64,000 nt of DNA from positions 186,001 through 250,000 of the forward strand of contig NZ_FNEQ01000003.1 in the NCBI RefSeq assembly GCF_900100205.1. Direction: 5' to 3'. This DNA comes from Duganella sp. OV510. GTDB taxonomy: Bacteria > Pseudomonadota > Gammaproteobacteria > Burkholderiales > Burkholderiaceae_D. Positions 38,211 through 48,352 of the stretch are shown here, piece after piece. Both the position numbers and the translations under genes were made by a program. Each line of letters opens with the position of its first letter. Position 1 is the first letter of the stretch. The notes beneath the pieces are model-generated. The model was not told the DNA's origin. It did no database searches and worked only from the letters and a program-made list of their open reading frames with translations.

Positions 38211-39395
38211 ATGAGCCAAGCCCGCGCCCAATTCCACTGGGATGACCCTTTGCTGCTGGACCAGCAGCTGTCCGATGACGAACGCATGGTGCGCGAAGCC
38301 GCCGCCGCCTACTGCCAGGACAAGCTGCAACCGCGCATCCTCGAAGCCTTCCGCCATGAACAGATGGACACCTCCATCTTCCGCGAGATGGGCGAGCTGG
38401 GCCTGCTGGGCCCGACCATCCCCGAGCAATATGGCGGCCCCGGCCTGAACTACGTAGCCTATGGCCTGATCGCGCGGGAAGTCGAACGCGTCGATTCCGG
38501 CTACCGCTCGATGATGAGCGTGCAGTCGTCGCTGGTGATGGTGCCGATCTACGAGTTCGGCACCGAGGCGCAAAAACAGAAATACCTGCCGAAACTGGCC
38601 ACCGGCGAGTGGATCGGCTGCTTCGGCCTGACCGAGCCGAATCACGGCTCCGATCCGGGCTCGATGATTACCCGCGCTAAGAAAGTGCCGGGCGGCTATG
38701 CACTAAGCGGCGCCAAGATGTGGATCACCAATTCGCCGGTGGCGGATGTATTCGTGGTCTGGGCCAAGGATGACGAAGGCGCGATCCGTGGCTTCGTGCT
38801 GGAAAAAGGCATGGCCGGCCTGAGCGCGCCTGCCATCCACGGCAAGTTCGGCCTGCGCGCCTCGATCACCGGCGAAATCGTCATGGACAATGTGTTTGTG
38901 CCGGAAGAAAACGCCTTCCCGGATGTGCGCGGCCTGAAGGGTCCATTCACCTGCCTGAACTCGGCCCGCTACGGCATCGCCTGGGGCGCGCTGGGCGCGG
39001 CGGAATCGTGCTGGCACACGGCACGCCAGTATGTGATGGACCGCGTGCAGTTTGGCCGTCCATTGGCCGCGAATCAGCTGATCCAGAAGAAGCTGGCCGA
39101 CATGCAGACCGAAATCACCATGGGCCTGCAAGGCTGCCTGCGCCTGGGCCGCATGAAAGATGAGGGCACGGCGGCGGTGGAAATCACCTCGATGATGAAG
39201 CGCAACTCGTGCGGCAAGTCGCTGGACATCGCCCGCATGGCGCGCGATATGCTGGGTGGCAATGGCATCTCGGATGAGTTCGGCATCATCCGCCACATGG
39301 TGAATCTGGAAGTCGTGAACACCTATGAAGGCACGCACGACATCCACGCGCTGATCCTGGGCCGCGCCCAGACCGGCATTCAAGCCTTCCAGTAA
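38211..39395 (+). CDS. gcdH: Glutaryl-CoA dehydrogenase
   Basis: A 394-residue FAD-dependent acyl-CoA dehydrogenase. It matches glutaryl-CoA dehydrogenases, which oxidise and decarboxylate glutaryl-CoA to crotonyl-CoA in lysine and tryptophan breakdown. Key parts are [52 protein letters not shown] and the catalytic Glu about 373 in [19 protein letters not shown]. It appears to be transcribed alone; the usual CoA-transferase partner is not adjacent. A 34-base palindrome lies 22 bases after the stop. Confidence 0.94.
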   Translation: MSQARAQFHWDDPLLLDQQLSDDERMVREAAAAYCQDKLQPRILEAFRHEQMDTSIFREMGELGLLGPTIPEQYGGPGLNYVAYGLIAREVERVDSGYRSMMSVQSSLVMVPIYEFGTEAQKQKYLPKLATGEWIGCFGLTEPNHGSDPGSMITRAKKVPGGYALSGAKMWITNSPVADVFVVWAKDDEGAIRGFVLEKGMAGLSAPAIHGKFGLRASITGEIVMDNVFVPEENAFPDVRGLKGPFTCLNSARYGIAWGALGAAESCWHTARQYVMDRVQFGRPLAANQLIQKKLADMQTEITMGLQGCLRLGRMKDEGTAAVEITSMMKRNSCGKSLDIARMARDMLGGNGISDEFGIIRHMVNLEVVNTYEGTHDIHALILGRAQTGIQAFQ

Positions 39396-39416
39396 CACTG
39401 AACCTGCACTGCGGCA

Positions 39417-39450
39417 AGGGTCTGACCCCGTACGTACGGGATCAGACCCT
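39417..39450. repeat. Palindrome with GGGTCTGACCCC core (REP-like)
   Basis: Two 17-base arms (AGGGTCTGACCCCGTAC and its inverted copy) meet without a loop, with a single mismatch. It lies shortly after the gcdH stop. On the minus strand it reads CGGGGTCAGACCC, sharing CGGGGTCAG with the larger palindrome at 29991-30056. This suggests one dispersed repeat family in the genome. Confidence 0.8.
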
Positions 39451-39475
39451 AGGTCTCCGGTTCGCTGGGGCGGGT

Positions 39476-40159
39476 TTACCAGCCTTTGAAGTTGTAGCCT
39501 ACGCTGACGTTGACCGCCAGCGGATCAAGGCGCACATCCTGCACCTGGCCCGTCGAATAGTGGGCCTTGGTTTTCAGCTTGGTCTTGATGACCGACGCAT
39601 CCAGGAACCACTTCTCATTGATCTTCACCGTACCACCGATCTGGAAGCTGACCGCAGCCTTGTTATCCAGCTTGAAGGTCGCGCCCGAGCTGCTGCCGGT
39701 ATTCAGGATCGCCGTCAGCTGGCCCGAACCGCGTTCCTTCTGGAACATGGCGTAGGTAAAGCCCAGGCCCACATACGGACGCACCACCGCGTCCGGCTGG
39801 AAGAAGCGGTACTGGATGAAAGCCGTCGGCGGCAGCACTTCGGCGGTCGCCAGCTTGCCGGTGCCTTCGATCGAACCGGCGCCATGCAAGTCGTGCTTGT
39901 ACGGCAGGCCCAGGTCCAGCTCGGTCGACACGTTGTCAGTCAGCATGTAGGCAATGGTGAAGCGTGGCTTGGTGTCGGTGCCGACATCGGTTTTGGTGCC
40001 AGGCAGGGCCGGCGCCGAAACGTCGCCCGACTCCACTTTCGGGGTGATTTTATTGACGCCCAGCGTACCGATCCAGGTACCCGCGCCTTGTTGTGCCGAG
40101 GCAGCCGAAGCTACCGTCATTGCGGCGGCCAGCGCCAGCAGTTTTACCGTGTTCTTCAT
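39476..40159 (-). CDS. OmpW family outer-membrane protein
   Basis: A 227-residue eight-strand beta-barrel with a signal peptide (MKNTVKLLALAAAMTVASAASAQ). The first part of the mature protein (WIGTLGVNKITPKVESG) and the C-terminal VNVSVGYNFKGW, ending in an aromatic residue as BAM substrates do, are typical of OmpW. Segments such as PYVGLGFTYAMF agree. OmpW proteins form narrow hydrophobic channels and often respond to stress or osmolarity. GGAG lies before the ATG. Confidence 0.92.
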   Translation of the reverse strand: MKNTVKLLALAAAMTVASAASAQQGAGTWIGTLGVNKITPKVESGDVSAPALPGTKTDVGTDTKPRFTIAYMLTDNVSTELDLGLPYKHDLHGAGSIEGTGKLATAEVLPPTAFIQYRFFQPDAVVRPYVGLGFTYAMFQKERGSGQLTAILNTGSSSGATFKLDNKAAVSFQIGGTVKINEKWFLDASVIKTKLKTKAHYSTGQVQDVRLDPLAVNVSVGYNFKGW

Positions 40160-40188
40160 ATCGTCTCCAGATATTGTTTTGTTAGTCC

Positions 40189-40219
40189 GGCCGCCGCGCC
40201 CTGCGTGGACGCGGCGGCC
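40189..40219 (-). terminator. GC-rich hairpin after GDSL lipoprotein gene
   Basis: A ten-base perfect stem (GGCCGCCGCG / CGCGGCGGCC) with an 11-base loop lies 14 bases after the GDSL hydrolase stop and before ompW. No U-tract follows on the minus strand, so it may be an attenuator or RNA-stabilising hairpin and not a classical terminator. Confidence 0.5.
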
Positions 40220-40232
40220 TGCGACGACTGAA

Positions 40233-41609
40233 TTACAGCCAGCCCTTGGTCACCAGCGCTTTCGACACATAACGCGCCAGCAGCAGGTTGTTGTACGGGG
40301 TTGGGTGCACATCGTCGGCGAACGAGTAGTGGCTGACATCGCCCGACACCAGGTTGCTGCCGTTACAGGTCAGCGAGCTGCCCAGCGGGTTCTTGGTGGT
40401 ATCGGTCAGGTTGCAGGCCGTCTCGGACACATTGGTCAGGCCGTATGGGCCAGGATTGGTGGCCTGGTCGTGGCTGACGGCAAACACGTCCACCACCACT
40501 ACCTTGGCTTCGCTCGACAGGCCGCTGGTCAGTGCGGTGTTGAAGGCGCTCACCATGGCGTTGATCAGCGCCTGGGTCGAGGCATCCTTGGCGCGGCCGG
40601 CTGGCGTGGTGGCCACGTCAGGCAGGTTGTTGACCACCACGTAGTTGGCGCCGTTGGCGAGCAGCTGGCTCTTTACCAGCGCCACCAGTTCGGTGCCAGC
40701 CTGGCCCATGGCGGCGACCAGTTCAGGACCGTGGGTGGTGGCGTAGGCGGCGCCGGCTTTCTGGCCGGCGGCAGTGGCGTCAGCGGTAGCCTTGGCCACC
40801 ATCGGACCGTAGACGCTGGCTTGGGCAACGGCCGAGTTGCCTGGCTGAACCGCCGCAGCGCCGATCGCGGCCTGGGTGATGACGGTCTGGGTTGCGCCGC
40901 TCTGCGCAGCGGTTTGCGCTGCGGTGGTGATCGCGACAGCCGCCGTTTGCGGATTGGTGGCGCCAGCGGCCAGTTGTGGAATCAGGCTGGCCAGGTAGGC
41001 CGGGCCAGCGGCGGCAGTGCCGGCAGCGGTGGCGGCGGTGCTCAAGGCGCCCAGCTGGAACAGCGCATCGTTACCGCCAGCCATCACCAGCACCAGCTCG
41101 TCGCCCTTGAATTTGCCGCCGACGGCTTTCAGGTGGTTGGCGATCTGGGTGGCGACCGGATAGGTCAGTGCGCCCAGCGCGCTGCCGGTCAGCTTGTTGT
41201 TCGGACCGACCGGATTGGTCACGCGCGAGCCGCCCATGGCGTAACCGTAGCAGCCGGAATTGGCTTTGGCCGGCACCGAGAAGCCTTTGGTGGCGTCGCC
41301 ATCCAGGCCGGTGACGGCGGCGCAAGGTGCGGCCACGCCGATCTGGGCGGCCATCAACTCGGTCCAGTTCTTGCCGGTCAGGGTAGCGTTGATCGAAGTA
41401 TTGTCGCCGTTGATGGTGAATTTGCCGCCCTTCAGCGCAGCGACGGTGCCGACATTGTAGGAACCGACATCCGACAGGCTATCGCCGAACGATACCTGGG
41501 ATGCGTATTTGACTTTCAGGGATTGATCACCTGGGGCTGGATCGGTGCCGCCACAACCCGCAAGGACGGCCAGAGCCATTGCAGCAAGTGCAAGTTTAGT
41601 ATGACGCAT
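40233..41609 (-). CDS. SGNH/GDSL hydrolase lipoprotein
   Basis: A 458-residue lipoprotein (signal peptide with lipobox LAGC). The GDSL block is FGDSLSDVGSY (Ser about 44), a Gly block follows, GGNDALFQLG supplies the Asn site, and the Asp/His pair is in DDVHPTPYNNLLLARYV near the C-terminus. This is the catalytic set of SGNH esterases/lipases, acting in the periplasm or on the outer surface. A long Ala/Thr/Gln-rich stretch (about 190-310) lies between blocks III and V and is unusual in size. GAGGAG precedes the ATG. The next lipoprotein gene upstream also encodes a hydrolase. Confidence 0.9.
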   Translation of the reverse strand: MRHTKLALAAMALAVLAGCGGTDPAPGDQSLKVKYASQVSFGDSLSDVGSYNVGTVAALKGGKFTINGDNTSINATLTGKNWTELMAAQIGVAAPCAAVTGLDGDATKGFSVPAKANSGCYGYAMGGSRVTNPVGPNNKLTGSALGALTYPVATQIANHLKAVGGKFKGDELVLVMAGGNDALFQLGALSTAATAAGTAAAGPAYLASLIPQLAAGATNPQTAAVAITTAAQTAAQSGATQTVITQAAIGAAAVQPGNSAVAQASVYGPMVAKATADATAAGQKAGAAYATTHGPELVAAMGQAGTELVALVKSQLLANGANYVVVNNLPDVATTPAGRAKDASTQALINAMVSAFNTALTSGLSSEAKVVVVDVFAVSHDQATNPGPYGLTNVSETACNLTDTTKNPLGSSLTCNGSNLVSGDVSHYSFADDVHPTPYNNLLLARYVSKALVTKGWL

Positions 41610-41784
41610 GTTGTCTCCTCAAAATTTTTTTTTAGGCTTGTTATACGAACGGCCGTGCTATTCGCAACCCAACTAATATGCCAGTACCAACAACTCTTGT
41701 ATAGAGGAACGCCACTAAAAAGCAGGGTTTGTGAGCAAAAAAGAACGCTTGCTCGGCATTTATTAAGCTATGTCAAATCCTGAG

Positions 41785-43326
41785 TCATCGGGATGGTGCA
41801 GAATCGAAGAAGGCGCGCGCCTCGCGCAGGCAGAACGGTGCCACCAGTCCGGCGTGATACGCGTCCTTGACCGCCTTGTCGGCCGCCGCCGAGGTCGCCC
41901 CACCCTCGATGGCGGCGCGCCGCACCAGCGCCTTGGCAGCGGCAAACTGCGCCCGCGTCGACAGGTAGGGACCGCTGAGCGCGCTGTCATCGACATCCAG
42001 CACCGTCAATTGCAGGCCGGCGACGTTTTGCGCGCGGAAATAGGCGGCAGCGGAGGTGGTATTGGTGTACGGCACCAGCGGATCGGCGTCGCCGCCGCAC
42101 AGCAACATTGGCACATTCGGCGTGTAGGTGCGCAAATCATTCTTCAGCAGCCACTGGCGCAGCGCCTGGGCCGGCTTGCAGTTCAGCGGCGTCACGCTGC
42201 CGGCGTTGCAGGGATTAGCTTGCAGGTCGGCCAGATAGCTGTCGCGGTAGCTGGTCTTGATCAGGTGATCGGCGCCGAAGAAGCTGCGGTAGCCCGACGC
42301 CTGCGGCAGCGAATCGGCGGCAAACAGCACATCGTTCGGCAGCTTGCCTGCCGCCACCAGCTCGCTCAGGCTTTGCGTGCCGGGCAGCAGGTTGTCGATG
42401 CCGCTGGCGTACTTCGGTTCGTAGATATCGCTGGTGCTGGCGTACAGCCCGGCGCCGGCGCGCTGGCCGGCATTGATCAGCATCGGGATGAAGCCTGCCG
42501 AGCCGATGGTCGGCGCGCCGTTGAAGATGCCGTCGCCGAACAGCGTCAGCGCATACGGGCCGGACAATGGCGCCGCCGCCGTCACTGCAAATTCGCTGGC
42601 GAACTGGGTCTGCATGGCGCGCTGGGTGGCCATCGCCACGAAACCGCCCTGCGAGTAGCCAGTCACCATCAGCCGGCTGGACGCGCCGGCGTTGATGCTG
42701 CCGAACACGCTGCGGGCGGCGCGCAAGGCATCGATCATGTCGGCCGATTGCTGCATAGCGTCCAGGTAGGGATGGTAGCCGGCGTTCGAGCCGGCATAGC
42801 CGACGTAGTTCGGCGCCACCACGATATAGCCCTGGGCGGCAAACAGTGCGGCAATCAGGCGTGGCTCGTTGGAAGTCAGCTTCGCCATGTCGAAACTCTT
42901 CTGTACCGAGGTGCCGTGCGCGTACAGCATCACCGGGCGAGCACCCTGGCAGGCTGGATCCGTGCCGGAGGGAACGTAGATGGCGGTGCTGGCCTCGGTG
43001 TCAACGGCGGCCCCGTCAATGGTGTGGTACTTGAGCGTGTAGATGGTGATGGCGCAGCTCGGCGTGCCGGTGACTGAACTGCCAAAGTCGACATTGGCGT
43101 CGACGAAGGTTTTCAGGCTGGCCGGATCGACGGTGTTCAGCGTAACACCGGCGCTGACCGTTACCGGCACCAGCGTGGCACCGCCAATGGCCTGGCCGCG
43201 CAGGCTGGTTGGCGGCGTCGGCGGCGTGACCACCTCGCCCCCGTTGCTGCCGCTGCTGCCGCCACCGCCGCCGCATGAAGCCAGCAGCAGTGCCATAGGA
43301 ATGAAAGCCAGACGAATGTCGCGCAT
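41785..43326 (-). CDS. Alpha/beta-hydrolase lipoprotein (secreted lipase/peptidase-like)
   Basis: A 513-residue lipoprotein with lipobox LASC, a poly-Gly linker (CGGGGG) and a Pro/Thr spacer. The hydrolase domain starts about residue 55; the nucleophile elbow is GYSQGGFVAMATQ. VMLYAHGTSVQKSF forms the oxyanion region and LLCGGDADPLVPY contains the expected Asp. It resembles secreted triacylglycerol lipases or tripeptidyl-type hydrolases of betaproteobacteria. AAGGA lies six bases before the ATG. The substrate is unknown. Confidence 0.88.
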   Translation of the reverse strand: MRDIRLAFIPMALLLASCGGGGGSSGSNGGEVVTPPTPPTSLRGQAIGGATLVPVTVSAGVTLNTVDPASLKTFVDANVDFGSSVTGTPSCAITIYTLKYHTIDGAAVDTEASTAIYVPSGTDPACQGARPVMLYAHGTSVQKSFDMAKLTSNEPRLIAALFAAQGYIVVAPNYVGYAGSNAGYHPYLDAMQQSADMIDALRAARSVFGSINAGASSRLMVTGYSQGGFVAMATQRAMQTQFASEFAVTAAAPLSGPYALTLFGDGIFNGAPTIGSAGFIPMLINAGQRAGAGLYASTSDIYEPKYASGIDNLLPGTQSLSELVAAGKLPNDVLFAADSLPQASGYRSFFGADHLIKTSYRDSYLADLQANPCNAGSVTPLNCKPAQALRQWLLKNDLRTYTPNVPMLLCGGDADPLVPYTNTTSAAAYFRAQNVAGLQLTVLDVDDSALSGPYLSTRAQFAAAKALVRRAAIEGGATSAAADKAVKDAYHAGLVAPFCLREARAFFDSAPSR

Positions 43327-43434
43327 ATCGCATCCTTGCAAGATGGCCGGGCGAGACAATCGGCCGGCAAGCAGTTCATCCTAGCAGGAAAGCAAGCCGG
43401 GAACGACCGTCCCCGGCGCAACAGTGCGCGGCTA

Positions 43435-44511
43435 TTATTTCAGCAGCGACGCGATGACGCCGGCCGAGCCGAACACGGAACGGCGCAGGCGGTCGTTGAC
43501 GCCCGCCCAGTCCGCGCCTTGTGGCGGCGTTTCGACCAGGATCAGGCCGGAGCCGGTCTGGTCCATGTCGCGCAATGCGGCATACAGGCCGTAGGCGTAG
43601 CCGGTCGGATCGGCGGGCAGCACGCGGTGTGCGTTGGCTGCCAAGGATGCCGGCAGCGCATGGCCGATCAGCGCCACCTTGACGCCCCTGGCTTGCAGCT
43701 TGGGCAGCGTCTCGGCCAGCGCATCAGCCGCCAGCATGGTGACTGGCGTGCGCGGCGCGTAATGTGATTCCAGCGTGCCGGAAGCGCGCGGCGCAGCCTG
43801 GTCCGGCGCGGCCGGCAGCATGCCGATCACGTCGGCGATCTGTTGCGCGCTGATGTGGCCGGGACGCAGCAGCACCGGGCCATGCGTGGCCAGGCGCGAC
43901 ATGTCGACGATGGTGGACTCGATACCGACTTCGCTCGATCCGCCTTCCAGCACCATGCCCAGCGGGCCGGCCGAGCAGGCGTCGTCGCCGTTGAGAGCGC
44001 CGTCATCGTGCGCGTCCATGCCGAACTCATCGCGCACGTGCTGCGCGGTGGTCGGGCTGACGTTGCCGAACTTGTTGGCCGACGGCGCCGCGACACCGCC
44101 CTTGCCGCCCTTGAACGCTTGCAGCAAGGCGATGGCGACCGGGTGCGACGGGCAGCGCATGCCGACCGAATCCTGGCCAGCCGAGACCGCGTCAGGAATA
44201 TTCGGATGGCGTTTCAGGATCAGCGTCAGCGGGCCGGGCCAGAAGGCTTGCGCCAGCTTGCGCGCTTCTTCCGGCACATCGGTGGTCCAGTAGCCTAGAT
44301 CAGCGCCGGGGGCGACGTGCACGATGACCGGATGGTCGTGCGGACGGCCCTTGGCTTCGTAGATGCGGGCCACGGCGTCGGGATTTTCCGCATCCGCGCC
44401 GAGGCCGTAGACGGTCTCGGTCGGGAAAGCGACCAGGCCGCCCTCTTCCAGGATGGCGGCCGCTGCGGCGATCAGCGCCGGGTCGGCAACGGTTGCAGCT
44501 GCCTGCTTCAC
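43435..44511 (-). CDS. tsaC: L-threonylcarbamoyladenylate synthase (Sua5 type)
   Basis: A 358-residue enzyme that makes threonylcarbamoyl-AMP for tRNA t6A37. The YrdC domain (about 1-210) has [13 protein letters not shown] near residue 32, [16 protein letters not shown] and the [13 protein letters not shown] site. A C-terminal Sua5 domain (about 245-350) makes it the long Sua5/TsaC2 form. It starts with GTG in a GTGA overlap with the purK stop, so it is translationally coupled to the purine genes. The t6A product is the substrate that TcdA, also in this window, modifies further. Confidence 0.94.
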   Translation of the reverse strand: MKQAAATVADPALIAAAAAILEEGGLVAFPTETVYGLGADAENPDAVARIYEAKGRPHDHPVIVHVAPGADLGYWTTDVPEEARKLAQAFWPGPLTLILKRHPNIPDAVSAGQDSVGMRCPSHPVAIALLQAFKGGKGGVAAPSANKFGNVSPTTAQHVRDEFGMDAHDDGALNGDDACSAGPLGMVLEGGSSEVGIESTIVDMSRLATHGPVLLRPGHISAQQIADVIGMLPAAPDQAAPRASGTLESHYAPRTPVTMLAADALAETLPKLQARGVKVALIGHALPASLAANAHRVLPADPTGYAYGLYAALRDMDQTGSGLILVETPPQGADWAGVNDRLRRSVFGSAGVIASLLK

Positions 44512-45716
44512 GCTGCGATTCCCAGTACGGCGCAGGCAGCGTTGAGTTGCTGCTGTGCTTGCGCCAGGGTAGGCGCGATGAAGGTCAGGTGGCCCATCTT
44601 GCGTGCGCGGCGCGGATCATCCTTGCCGTACAGGTGCAGATTGGCGCCCGGCAGGGCCAGGATTTCATTCCAGGCCGGCTCGCGCGCGGTTTCGCCCTCC
44701 ACCGCGCTATCGCCCTCGAACCAGACATCACCGAGGATGTTCAGCATGACGGCCGCCGAGTGCTGGCGCACATCGCCCAGCGGCAGGCGCGCCATCGCCC
44801 GCACCTGTTGTTCAAACTGGCTGGTGACGCAGGCGTCGATGGTGTAATGGCCGCTGTTATGCGGACGCGGCGCCATTTCGTTGACCACCAGCGAACCGTC
44901 GGTCAGCACGAAGAATTCGATGCACAGCACGCCTACGTAGCCGAGTTCGGCAACGATGGCTTGCGCCGCCTTCTGCGCCTTCAGTGCCGACTCTTCCGAC
45001 ACGTTCGGGCCAGGCACGGTGGTGGTGAACAGGATGCCGTCGCGGTGGACGTTTTCAGCGATCGGATAGACGACGGATTCGCCGTCGTGGCCGCGCGCGG
45101 TCAGCACCGACACTTCATACGCCAGCGGCAGCATCTTCTCCAGCAGGCAAGTAACCTTGTCCATGGATTCAAACGCGGCCTGCACATCGGCGCGCGACTT
45201 GACGCGCACCTGGCCCTTGCCGTCATAGCCCATGCGCACGGTTTTCAGGATGCCCGGCAGCAGGTCGTCGCTGATGGCGTCGATATCCGCTTGCGAGGCG
45301 ATCACCTTGTGCGGCGCCGGCAGCACGCCCGACTTCGGCGCGCAACTGACGAAGAAACGCTTCTCGGCCACGCGGTCCTGCGCCACCGACACACCATGTG
45401 CGTTGGGCGCGACGAACACCGATTGCGCCAGCCGCGACAGGCTGTCCGCCGGGACGTTTTCAAACTCGGTGGTCACAGCGGCGCATTGCGCTGCCAGTGC
45501 GTCGAGGCCGGCGGCATCGCTGTAGCCGGCGTTGACCAGGCGCTGCGCAACCTGGCCGGCCGGGCATGCATCGGACGGCTCCAGCACGGCAACCTGATAG
45601 CCCATGGCTTGTGCGGCCTGGGCAAACATGCGGCCCAGCTGGCCGCCGCCCATCACCCCCAGCCAGGCTGGTGGATTGGCTTGCGGAAGGATGGGCATAG
45701 ACTTCAAATCACTCAT
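44508..45716 (-). CDS. purK: 5-(Carboxyamino)imidazole ribonucleotide synthase
   Basis: A 402-residue ATP-grasp enzyme of purine synthesis converting AIR, ATP and bicarbonate to N5-CAIR. It has the N-terminal [16 protein letters not shown], the ATP-grasp segment [11 protein letters not shown], and [19 protein letters not shown] near residue 265. It overlaps the purE stop by one base and tsaC by four, giving the tight order purC-purE-purK-tsaC. The first residues ([18 protein letters not shown]) form a short extension. Confidence 0.96.
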   Translation of the reverse strand: MSDLKSMPILPQANPPAWLGVMGGGQLGRMFAQAAQAMGYQVAVLEPSDACPAGQVAQRLVNAGYSDAAGLDALAAQCAAVTTEFENVPADSLSRLAQSVFVAPNAHGVSVAQDRVAEKRFFVSCAPKSGVLPAPHKVIASQADIDAISDDLLPGILKTVRMGYDGKGQVRVKSRADVQAAFESMDKVTCLLEKMLPLAYEVSVLTARGHDGESVVYPIAENVHRDGILFTTTVPGPNVSEESALKAQKAAQAIVAELGYVGVLCIEFFVLTDGSLVVNEMAPRPHNSGHYTIDACVTSQFEQQVRAMARLPLGDVRQHSAAVMLNILGDVWFEGDSAVEGETAREPAWNEILALPGANLHLYGKDDPRRARKMGHLTFIAPTLAQAQQQLNAACAVLGIAA

Positions 45717-46213
45717 TATTCAAGCGGCAGTTTCATGGCCTTGGCGGCCTCGGTTTGCGATACGCGGAAGGCTTCCAGCTGGTCGGCCAGCGCCTCGTCG
45801 GTGGCGGCGATCATGGCCACGGCGGTCAGCGCCGCATTGGCGGCGCCTGCTTCGCCGATGGCGAAGGTGGACACCGGCACGCCCTTCGGCATTTGCAGGA
45901 TCGACAGCATGGAATCTTCGCCACGCAGGTATTTTGACGGCACCGGCACGCCCAGCACCGGCACGATGGTCATCGCGGCCACCATGCCCGGCAAGTGCGC
46001 CGCACCGCCGGCGCCGGCGATGATGGCGCGCAGGCCACGCGCACGGGCGCTCCTGGCGTAGGCGTACATTTCGTCCGGCATGCGGTGCGCGGAAATCACC
46101 TGCGCTTCAAACGGCACGCCGAATTGCTTGAGGATGTTGACCGCGTTCTGCATCACGTCCCAGTCCGAGGACGAGCCCATGATGACGCCAACCAGTGGTT
46201 TCTGATCGGCCAT
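45716..46213 (-). CDS. purE: 5-(Carboxyamino)imidazole ribonucleotide mutase
   Basis: A 165-residue class I PurE that converts N5-CAIR to CAIR. The substrate loop is [12 protein letters not shown], the catalytic His lies in [11 protein letters not shown], and [17 protein letters not shown] and [14 protein letters not shown] are conserved. It acts directly after PurK and before PurC, all encoded side by side. One base separates it from the purC stop. Confidence 0.97.
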   Translation of the reverse strand: MADQKPLVGVIMGSSSDWDVMQNAVNILKQFGVPFEAQVISAHRMPDEMYAYARSARARGLRAIIAGAGGAAHLPGMVAAMTIVPVLGVPVPSKYLRGEDSMLSILQMPKGVPVSTFAIGEAGAANAALTAVAMIAATDEALADQLEAFRVSQTEAAKAMKLPLE

Positions 46214-46214
46214 C

Positions 46215-47111
46215 TTATGCCTTCAGCTTTTCGCCGGTCAGGCGTTCGATGGCTTCGAAATACTTGGCCTGGGTTTTGTTGATGACGTCGGCTGGCAGTG
46301 CTGGCGCTGGTGCGGTCTTGCCCCAGTCGGTCAGGGTTTCCAGGTAGTCGCGCACGAACTGCTTGTCGAACGATGGCGGCGAGATGCCGGTGGCGTAGGA
46401 ATCGGCTGGCCAGAAGCGCGACGAGTCGGCGGTCAGCACTTCGTCCATCAGGTGCATGACGCCGTTTTCGTCCAGGCCGAATTCAAACTTGGTGTCAGCG
46501 ATGATGATGCCGCGCGAGGCAGCGTATTCAGATGCTTCGGTGTACAGCTTGATGGCGACTTCGCGCATTTTGGCGGCCAGTTCGGCGCCGATGCGGGATT
46601 CCATGTCTTCAAAGCTGATGTTCTCGTCGTGCTCGCCCAGGTCGGCCTTGGCGGCTGGCGTGAAGATCGGCTGTGGCAGTTTTTCAGCCTGTTGCAGGCC
46701 TTCCGGCAGCTTGATGCCGCAGATCGAACCGGTGGCCTGGTAGTCTTTCCAGCCCGAACCGATGATGTAGCCACGTACCACGGCTTCCACCATGATCGGT
46801 TTCAGACGCTTCGCCACCACCGCACGGCCCTTGACCTGATCCACCTCGTCAGCCGCCACCACGGACTCTGGCGCAACGCCGGTCAGGTGATTCGGCACGA
46901 TGTGGCCCAGCTTCTCGAACCAGAAGTCGGTCATCTGGTTCAGTACCTTGCCCTTGCCGGGAATCGGTTCATTCATGACAACATCGAAGGCCGACAGGCG
47001 GTCGGAGGTGACGATGAGGATTTTGTCATCGCCGACAGCGTAGTTGTCGCGGACTTTGCCGTGACCAAGGAGTGGCAGGGACTTGATGGAAGACTGGTAG
47101 AGGCTGTTCAT
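46215..47111 (-). CDS. purC: SAICAR synthase
   Basis: A 298-residue phosphoribosylaminoimidazole-succinocarboxamide synthase, which joins aspartate to [25 protein letters not shown] near the N-terminus (read in parts), [28 protein letters not shown] and [13 protein letters not shown] are family marks. The longer PurC form is usual in betaproteobacteria. The ATG at 47111 begins the conserved N-terminus although no strong ribosome site is visible. A terminator of the upstream fba transcript lies just before it, so purC probably has its own promoter in that short gap or relies on read-through. Confidence 0.96.
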   Translation of the reverse strand: MNSLYQSSIKSLPLLGHGKVRDNYAVGDDKILIVTSDRLSAFDVVMNEPIPGKGKVLNQMTDFWFEKLGHIVPNHLTGVAPESVVAADEVDQVKGRAVVAKRLKPIMVEAVVRGYIIGSGWKDYQATGSICGIKLPEGLQQAEKLPQPIFTPAAKADLGEHDENISFEDMESRIGAELAAKMREVAIKLYTEASEYAASRGIIIADTKFEFGLDENGVMHLMDEVLTADSSRFWPADSYATGISPPSFDKQFVRDYLETLTDWGKTAPAPALPADVINKTQAKYFEAIERLTGEKLKA

Positions 47112-47135
47112 AGCAGGGGAATGTAATGAAAAAGC

Positions 47136-47170
47136 AAAAACCGGCGATGGAGGAATGCTCGATCGCCGGT
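47136..47170 (-). terminator. Rho-independent terminator of fba
   Basis: On the minus strand ACCGGCGAT and ATCGCCGGT form a stem around a 13-base loop and are followed by TTTTTGC. It lies between fba and purC, 51 bases after the fba stop. Confidence 0.8.
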
Positions 47171-47220
47171 CGAAAGAGTCGGCTTGATCCGAAAGGACCA
47201 AGCCGTTCCAAAACGAGATT

Positions 47221-48285
47221 TTACTTCACAATCTGGGACAGCTCGCCGGCTTTGTAGCGCTCGGCCATTTTTTCCAGAGGAATTTGCTTGATTTTCGACG
47301 CCTGGCCTTCGCAGCCGAAAGCCTGGAAGCGGGCGCGTACCACTTGCTCGGCAGCCAGGCGGGCGGGCTTGAGGAAGTCGCGCGGGTCGAATTTCGACGG
47401 GTTCTGGAACATGTACTGACGCACGGCGGCAGTCATGGCCAGGCGGATGTCGGTATCGATGTTGATCTTGCGCACGCCGTGACGGATGCCTTCCTGGATC
47501 TCTTCGACCGGCACGCCGTAGGTTTCCTTCATGTCACCGCCGAATTCGCGGATGATGGCCAGCAGTTCCTGCGGCACCGACGACGAACCGTGCATCACCA
47601 AGTGGGTGTTCGGGATGCGCGCGTGGATTTCCTTGATGCGGTCGATCGCCAGGATGTCGCCGGTAGGCTTGCGGGTGAACTTGTAAGCACCGTGCGAGGT
47701 GCCGATGGCGATGGCCAGCGCGTCGCACTGGGTTTTCTGCACGAAGTCGGCGGCTTGCGCGACGTCGGTCAGCAGTTGTTCGCGGGTCATCAGGCCGTCG
47801 GCGCCGTGGCCGTCTTCCTTGTCGCCCTTCATGGTTTCCAGCGAACCGAGCACGCCCAGTTCGGCTTCCACCGTCACGCCGATGGCGTGCGAGAACTTGA
47901 CCACTTCACGCGAGACTTCAACGTTGTACTCGTAGGAAGCCACCGATTTGCCGTCGGCTTCCAGCGAGCCGTCCATCATCACCGAGCTGAAGCCCGAGCG
48001 GATCGCGGCCATGCAGACCGCCGGCGACTGGCCGTGGTCCTGGTGCATGACGACCGGGATGTGCGGGTAAGCTTCGATGGCGGCGTCGATCAGGTGACGC
48101 AGGAACGCTTCGCCAGCGTATTTACGCGCGCCGGCAGAAGCTTGCATGATGACCGGTGCGTTCAGCGCGTCAGCAGCAGCCATGATGGCCTGCACTTGTT
48201 CCAGATTGTTGACGTTGAACGCAGGGATGCCATAGCCGTTTTCAGCGGCATGGTCCAGCAGTTGACGCATGGATACGAGGGACAT
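47221..48285 (-). CDS. fba: Class II fructose-bisphosphate aldolase
   Basis: A 354-residue zinc-dependent aldolase cleaving fructose-1,6-bisphosphate. The N-terminal [17 protein letters not shown], the metal/acid site [50 protein letters not shown] and [12 protein letters not shown] are all present. It resembles the CbbA/Fba type A of betaproteobacteria. It lies between pyk and purC in a minus-strand run pgk-pyk-fba, each with its own hairpin in the spacer. GGAG precedes the ATG. Confidence 0.97.
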   Translation of the reverse strand: MSLVSMRQLLDHAAENGYGIPAFNVNNLEQVQAIMAAADALNAPVIMQASAGARKYAGEAFLRHLIDAAIEAYPHIPVVMHQDHGQSPAVCMAAIRSGFSSVMMDGSLEADGKSVASYEYNVEVSREVVKFSHAIGVTVEAELGVLGSLETMKGDKEDGHGADGLMTREQLLTDVAQAADFVQKTQCDALAIAIGTSHGAYKFTRKPTGDILAIDRIKEIHARIPNTHLVMHGSSSVPQELLAIIREFGGDMKETYGVPVEEIQEGIRHGVRKINIDTDIRLAMTAAVRQYMFQNPSKFDPRDFLKPARLAAEQVVRARFQAFGCEGQASKIKQIPLEKMAERYKAGELSQIVK

Positions 48286-48303
48286 GGTAATACTCCAATA
48301 ACA

Positions 48304-48349
48304 ATAAAAAAACCTGTCACCGGTCCGTCGTCATCCCCGACGACCGGTT
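48304..48349 (-). terminator. Rho-independent terminator of pyk
   Basis: The minus strand forms a long stem (ACCGGTCGTCG with CGACGGACCGGT, one bulge) and then runs into GACAGG followed by T7. It begins four bases after the pyk stop and ends just before the fba ribosome site. Confidence 0.82.
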
Positions 48350-48352
48350 GAA

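Noticed and set aside
39954..41783. Long plus-strand frame (about 600 codons) opposite the OmpW and GDSL genes
   Set aside because: It is the antisense shadow of high-GC genes; its product is Arg/Gly/His/Val rich, while the minus-strand genes have signal peptides, motifs and ribosome sites.
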